Assembly (NCBI GenBank): GCA_964250925.1
Contig: CAXUHU010000005.1
Span: 1-64,000 of the forward strand
From: BOG-908 sp964250925
Lineage (GTDB): Bacteria > Pseudomonadota > Alphaproteobacteria > Acetobacterales > Acetobacteraceae
DNA length: 64,000 nucleotides
Direction of reading: 5' to 3'
Part shown: in pieces, positions 62,321 to 64,000 of the stretch
How the letters are laid out: every line of letters begins with the position of its first letter
Numbering within the stretch: the first letter of the stretch is position 1
Position numbers and translations under genes: made by a program
The notes under the pieces: generated by a model
Database searches by the model: none
The model's input: the letters and a program-made list of their open reading frames with translations, nothing else
Told to the model about the DNA's origin: nothing

Positions 62321-63385
62321 ATGCAGGCCATGGACTACCCGCCCAAGCCGCTGCCGCCTGGACTGGACCCGCGTGCTGCCGCCGTGCTGCGCGAGATCGT
62401 GGAACAGTATGTGGGGACCGGCGAGCCGGTGGGCAGCCGTACGCTCGCGCGCCGCCTGCCGATCGCGCTCTCGCCGGCCACGATACGAACCGTGATGGCG
62501 GACCTGACCGATGCGGGATTGCTGTTCGCGCCGCACACCAGTGCCGGGCGGCTGCCCACCGATCGGGGTTTGCGGCTGTTCGTCGATGGTTTGCTGCATT
62601 TCGGAGACTTGGCCCAGGACGAGCGCGAGTCGATCAGCCGCCAGCTTGCCGCCCATGGCCGCAGCCTGCAGGACACGTTGGCCGACGCGTCGGCCATGCT
62701 GTCCGGGCTGAGCCAGGCAGCCGGGATGGTGCTGGCGCCGAAATCGGACGGCGCGATCAAGCATATCGAGTTCGCCTCGCTGGGCTCCGGGCGTGCGCTG
62801 GTCATACTGGTGGCGGCCGATGGGCAGGTGGAGAACCGCGTTATCGAGATACCGCCGGGCTTGCCGCCCTCGGCGCTGACGGAGGCGGCCAACTACCTCA
62901 ACGCCAGGGCTGCGGGCCGTACTCTGGTGGAGTTGCGGCGCCGGGTGGCCGAGGAAATGGCGCTCGACCGCGGACAGCTCGACCGGCTGGCGGCCAGCGT
63001 GGTGGAGGCAGGGTTGGCAACCTGGACCGAGGCCGGGCGGGGCGGCAGCCTGATCGTGCGCGGCCAGGCGCGGCTGCTGGCCGATGTGACGCAGATCGAG
63101 AACCTGGCCGCCATCCAGGTGCTGTTCGACCGGTTGGAGACGCAGGAGACGATGATGCGGCTGCTGGAGTTGGCCGAGCAGTCCGACGGCGTGCGCATCT
63201 TCATCGGCTCGGAAAGTGCGGTGTTCGGCAGCTCGGGGGTGTCGATGATCGTGGCGCCCGCGCGCAACCAGGCCGACCGCATCGTCGGCGCCATCGGGGT
63301 GATCGGCCCCACGCGGATCAATTACGGACGAATCATCCCGGTGGTCGATTACACGGCGCGGGTGATCGGCCAGCTGCTGGGCTGA
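62321..63385 (+). CDS. hrcA: Heat-inducible transcriptional repressor HrcA
   Basis: A 354-aa repressor of heat-shock genes. The N-terminal winged helix has LREIVEQYVGTGEPVGSRTL and PATIRTVMADLTDAGLL. The GAF-like middle and dimerisation regions have EVNRVIE-type NRVIEIPPG, and the C-terminus has IGSESAVFGSSGVSMIVAP and GVIGPTRINYGRIIPVVDY. HrcA usually binds CIRCE elements upstream of groESL; none is seen here. It is followed 40 bp later by grpE in the same direction. Confidence 0.97.
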   Translation: MQAMDYPPKPLPPGLDPRAAAVLREIVEQYVGTGEPVGSRTLARRLPIALSPATIRTVMADLTDAGLLFAPHTSAGRLPTDRGLRLFVDGLLHFGDLAQDERESISRQLAAHGRSLQDTLADASAMLSGLSQAAGMVLAPKSDGAIKHIEFASLGSGRALVILVAADGQVENRVIEIPPGLPPSALTEAANYLNARAAGRTLVELRRRVAEEMALDRGQLDRLAASVVEAGLATWTEAGRGGSLIVRGQARLLADVTQIENLAAIQVLFDRLETQETMMRLLELAEQSDGVRIFIGSESAVFGSSGVSMIVAPARNQADRIVGAIGVIGPTRINYGRIIPVVDYTARVIGQLLG

Positions 63386-63425
63386 TGGCCTTGTCCGCTG
63401 CGACCCGATCGCCTAACTGCGGGGC

Positions 63426-63998
63426 ATGAGCGACACTTTCGAACACCCCGAGATGGCGGGCGATGCCGACGCGCAGCCCGAGGCGTTGATGGCTGAAGCA
63501 GCCAAGCGCATTGCCGAGCTGGAAGCCGAACGGGACGACTTCCGCGACCGCTGGATGCGCGCCGAGGCAGAGACGCAGAACGTGCGCGCCCGCGGTCGGC
63601 GCGAGGTGGACGAGACGCGGCAGTATGCCGTGCAGAAATTCGCCAAGGATGTGGTGGAGGCTGCCGAAAACCTTCGTCGCGGCCTTGCCAGCCTGCCGTC
63701 GGCGGCCGTCGGCGAGCCAGAGATCGTGACCAAGTTGCGCGACGGGTTCGAGGGGGTAGAACGCAGTTTCATCGCGTTGCTGGAGCGCAACGGCATCGTG
63801 GCCGAGGATCCGGTGGGCAAGCCATTCGACGCCAACCTGCATGAAGCGATGGCTGAGCAGGCGACGGCCGAACATCCGCCCGGCACGGTGGCGCAATCCT
63901 ATAGCCGCGGCTGGACGTTGAATGGGCGCCTGCTCCGCCCGGCGATGGTGGTGGTCGCCAAGGCGGAGAATGCGGCGCCAATCGACAGGACAGCGTGA
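63426..63998 (+). CDS. grpE: Nucleotide exchange factor GrpE
   Basis: A 190-aa co-chaperone that releases ADP from DnaK. The N-terminal part is an acidic coiled coil (AAKRIAELEAERDDFRDRWM), then RAEAETQNVRARGRREVDET, and the beta-wing carries PFDANLHEAMAEQATAEHPP. Complete, with the stop 3 bp before the end of the window. It forms a pair with hrcA; dnaK probably lies beyond. Confidence 0.97.
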   Translation: MSDTFEHPEMAGDADAQPEALMAEAAKRIAELEAERDDFRDRWMRAEAETQNVRARGRREVDETRQYAVQKFAKDVVEAAENLRRGLASLPSAAVGEPEIVTKLRDGFEGVERSFIALLERNGIVAEDPVGKPFDANLHEAMAEQATAEHPPGTVAQSYSRGWTLNGRLLRPAMVVVAKAENAAPIDRTA

Positions 63999-64000
63999 TC

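Overview
The window is a GC-rich (roughly 65-70% by eye) draft-genome scaffold with two runs of N (8555-8654 and 43636-43645). Gene content points to an alphaproteobacterium, most likely an Acetobacteraceae/Rhodospirillales relative. The clues are a PQQ-dependent quinohaemoprotein, a short unimodular QueF, a hrcA-grpE pair, a PEP-CTERM protein with an exosortase-type amidotransferase, and extensive envelope-glycan genes. The family-level assignment is inference; no rRNA or tRNA gene was recognised.

Layout. 0-8.4 kb: ppx/gppA, argD-argF, hldE, a WcbI-like protein and an SDR. 7.5-13.3 kb: a lipid/acyl-CoA block (two SDRs, TesB thioesterase, thiolase) with a tandem-domain TetR regulator upstream. 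13.5-16.6 kb: a two-gene unit best read as oxidised polyvinyl alcohol hydrolase plus polyvinyl-alcohol-dehydrogenase-type quinohaemoprotein. 17.3-29.6 kb: an envelope lipid/glycan locus with lptF-lptG, a CDP-alcohol phosphotransferase, a nucleotidyltransferase, a GT32-like glycosyltransferase, a DUF2141 protein, a GT-C transferase, two GT4 enzymes, a flippase and a radical SAM protein. 29.6-33 kb: an SPFH-like protein with a partner, and a DUF885 Tat-exported protein. 33-38 kb: a GT4 and an asparagine synthase of exosortase-associated type beside a PEP-CTERM protein and a secreted beta-helix protein. 38.9-43.4 kb: a tight operon of DUF2064 transferase, SPASM radical SAM, GT2 and a large membrane protein. 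43.5-50.9 kb: a DUF4239 protein, a frameshifted giant-adhesin remnant and an RND efflux adaptor/pump pair. 51-57 kb: queuosine genes (queG, queF, tgt, queA) with small neighbours. 57.2-60 kb: an ABC importer with degenerate motifs and a half-size permease. 60-64 kb: rdgB, rph, hrcA and grpE.

Together the housekeeping genes at both ends bracket about 40 kb of envelope, polysaccharide and accessory genes. The most distinctive points are the PVA-degradation-like pair, the lptFG/phosphoalcohol-headgroup module that lacks lptD, the DUF2064/radical SAM/GT2/membrane-protein operon, the degenerate ABC system, and at least three families of dispersed or tandem intergenic repeats. One repeat family places stop codons inside hairpins, and another forms an inverted pair around a small membrane-protein gene. 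Start codons were re-chosen where operon overlaps, ribosome binding sites or family alignment contradicted the longest open frame.
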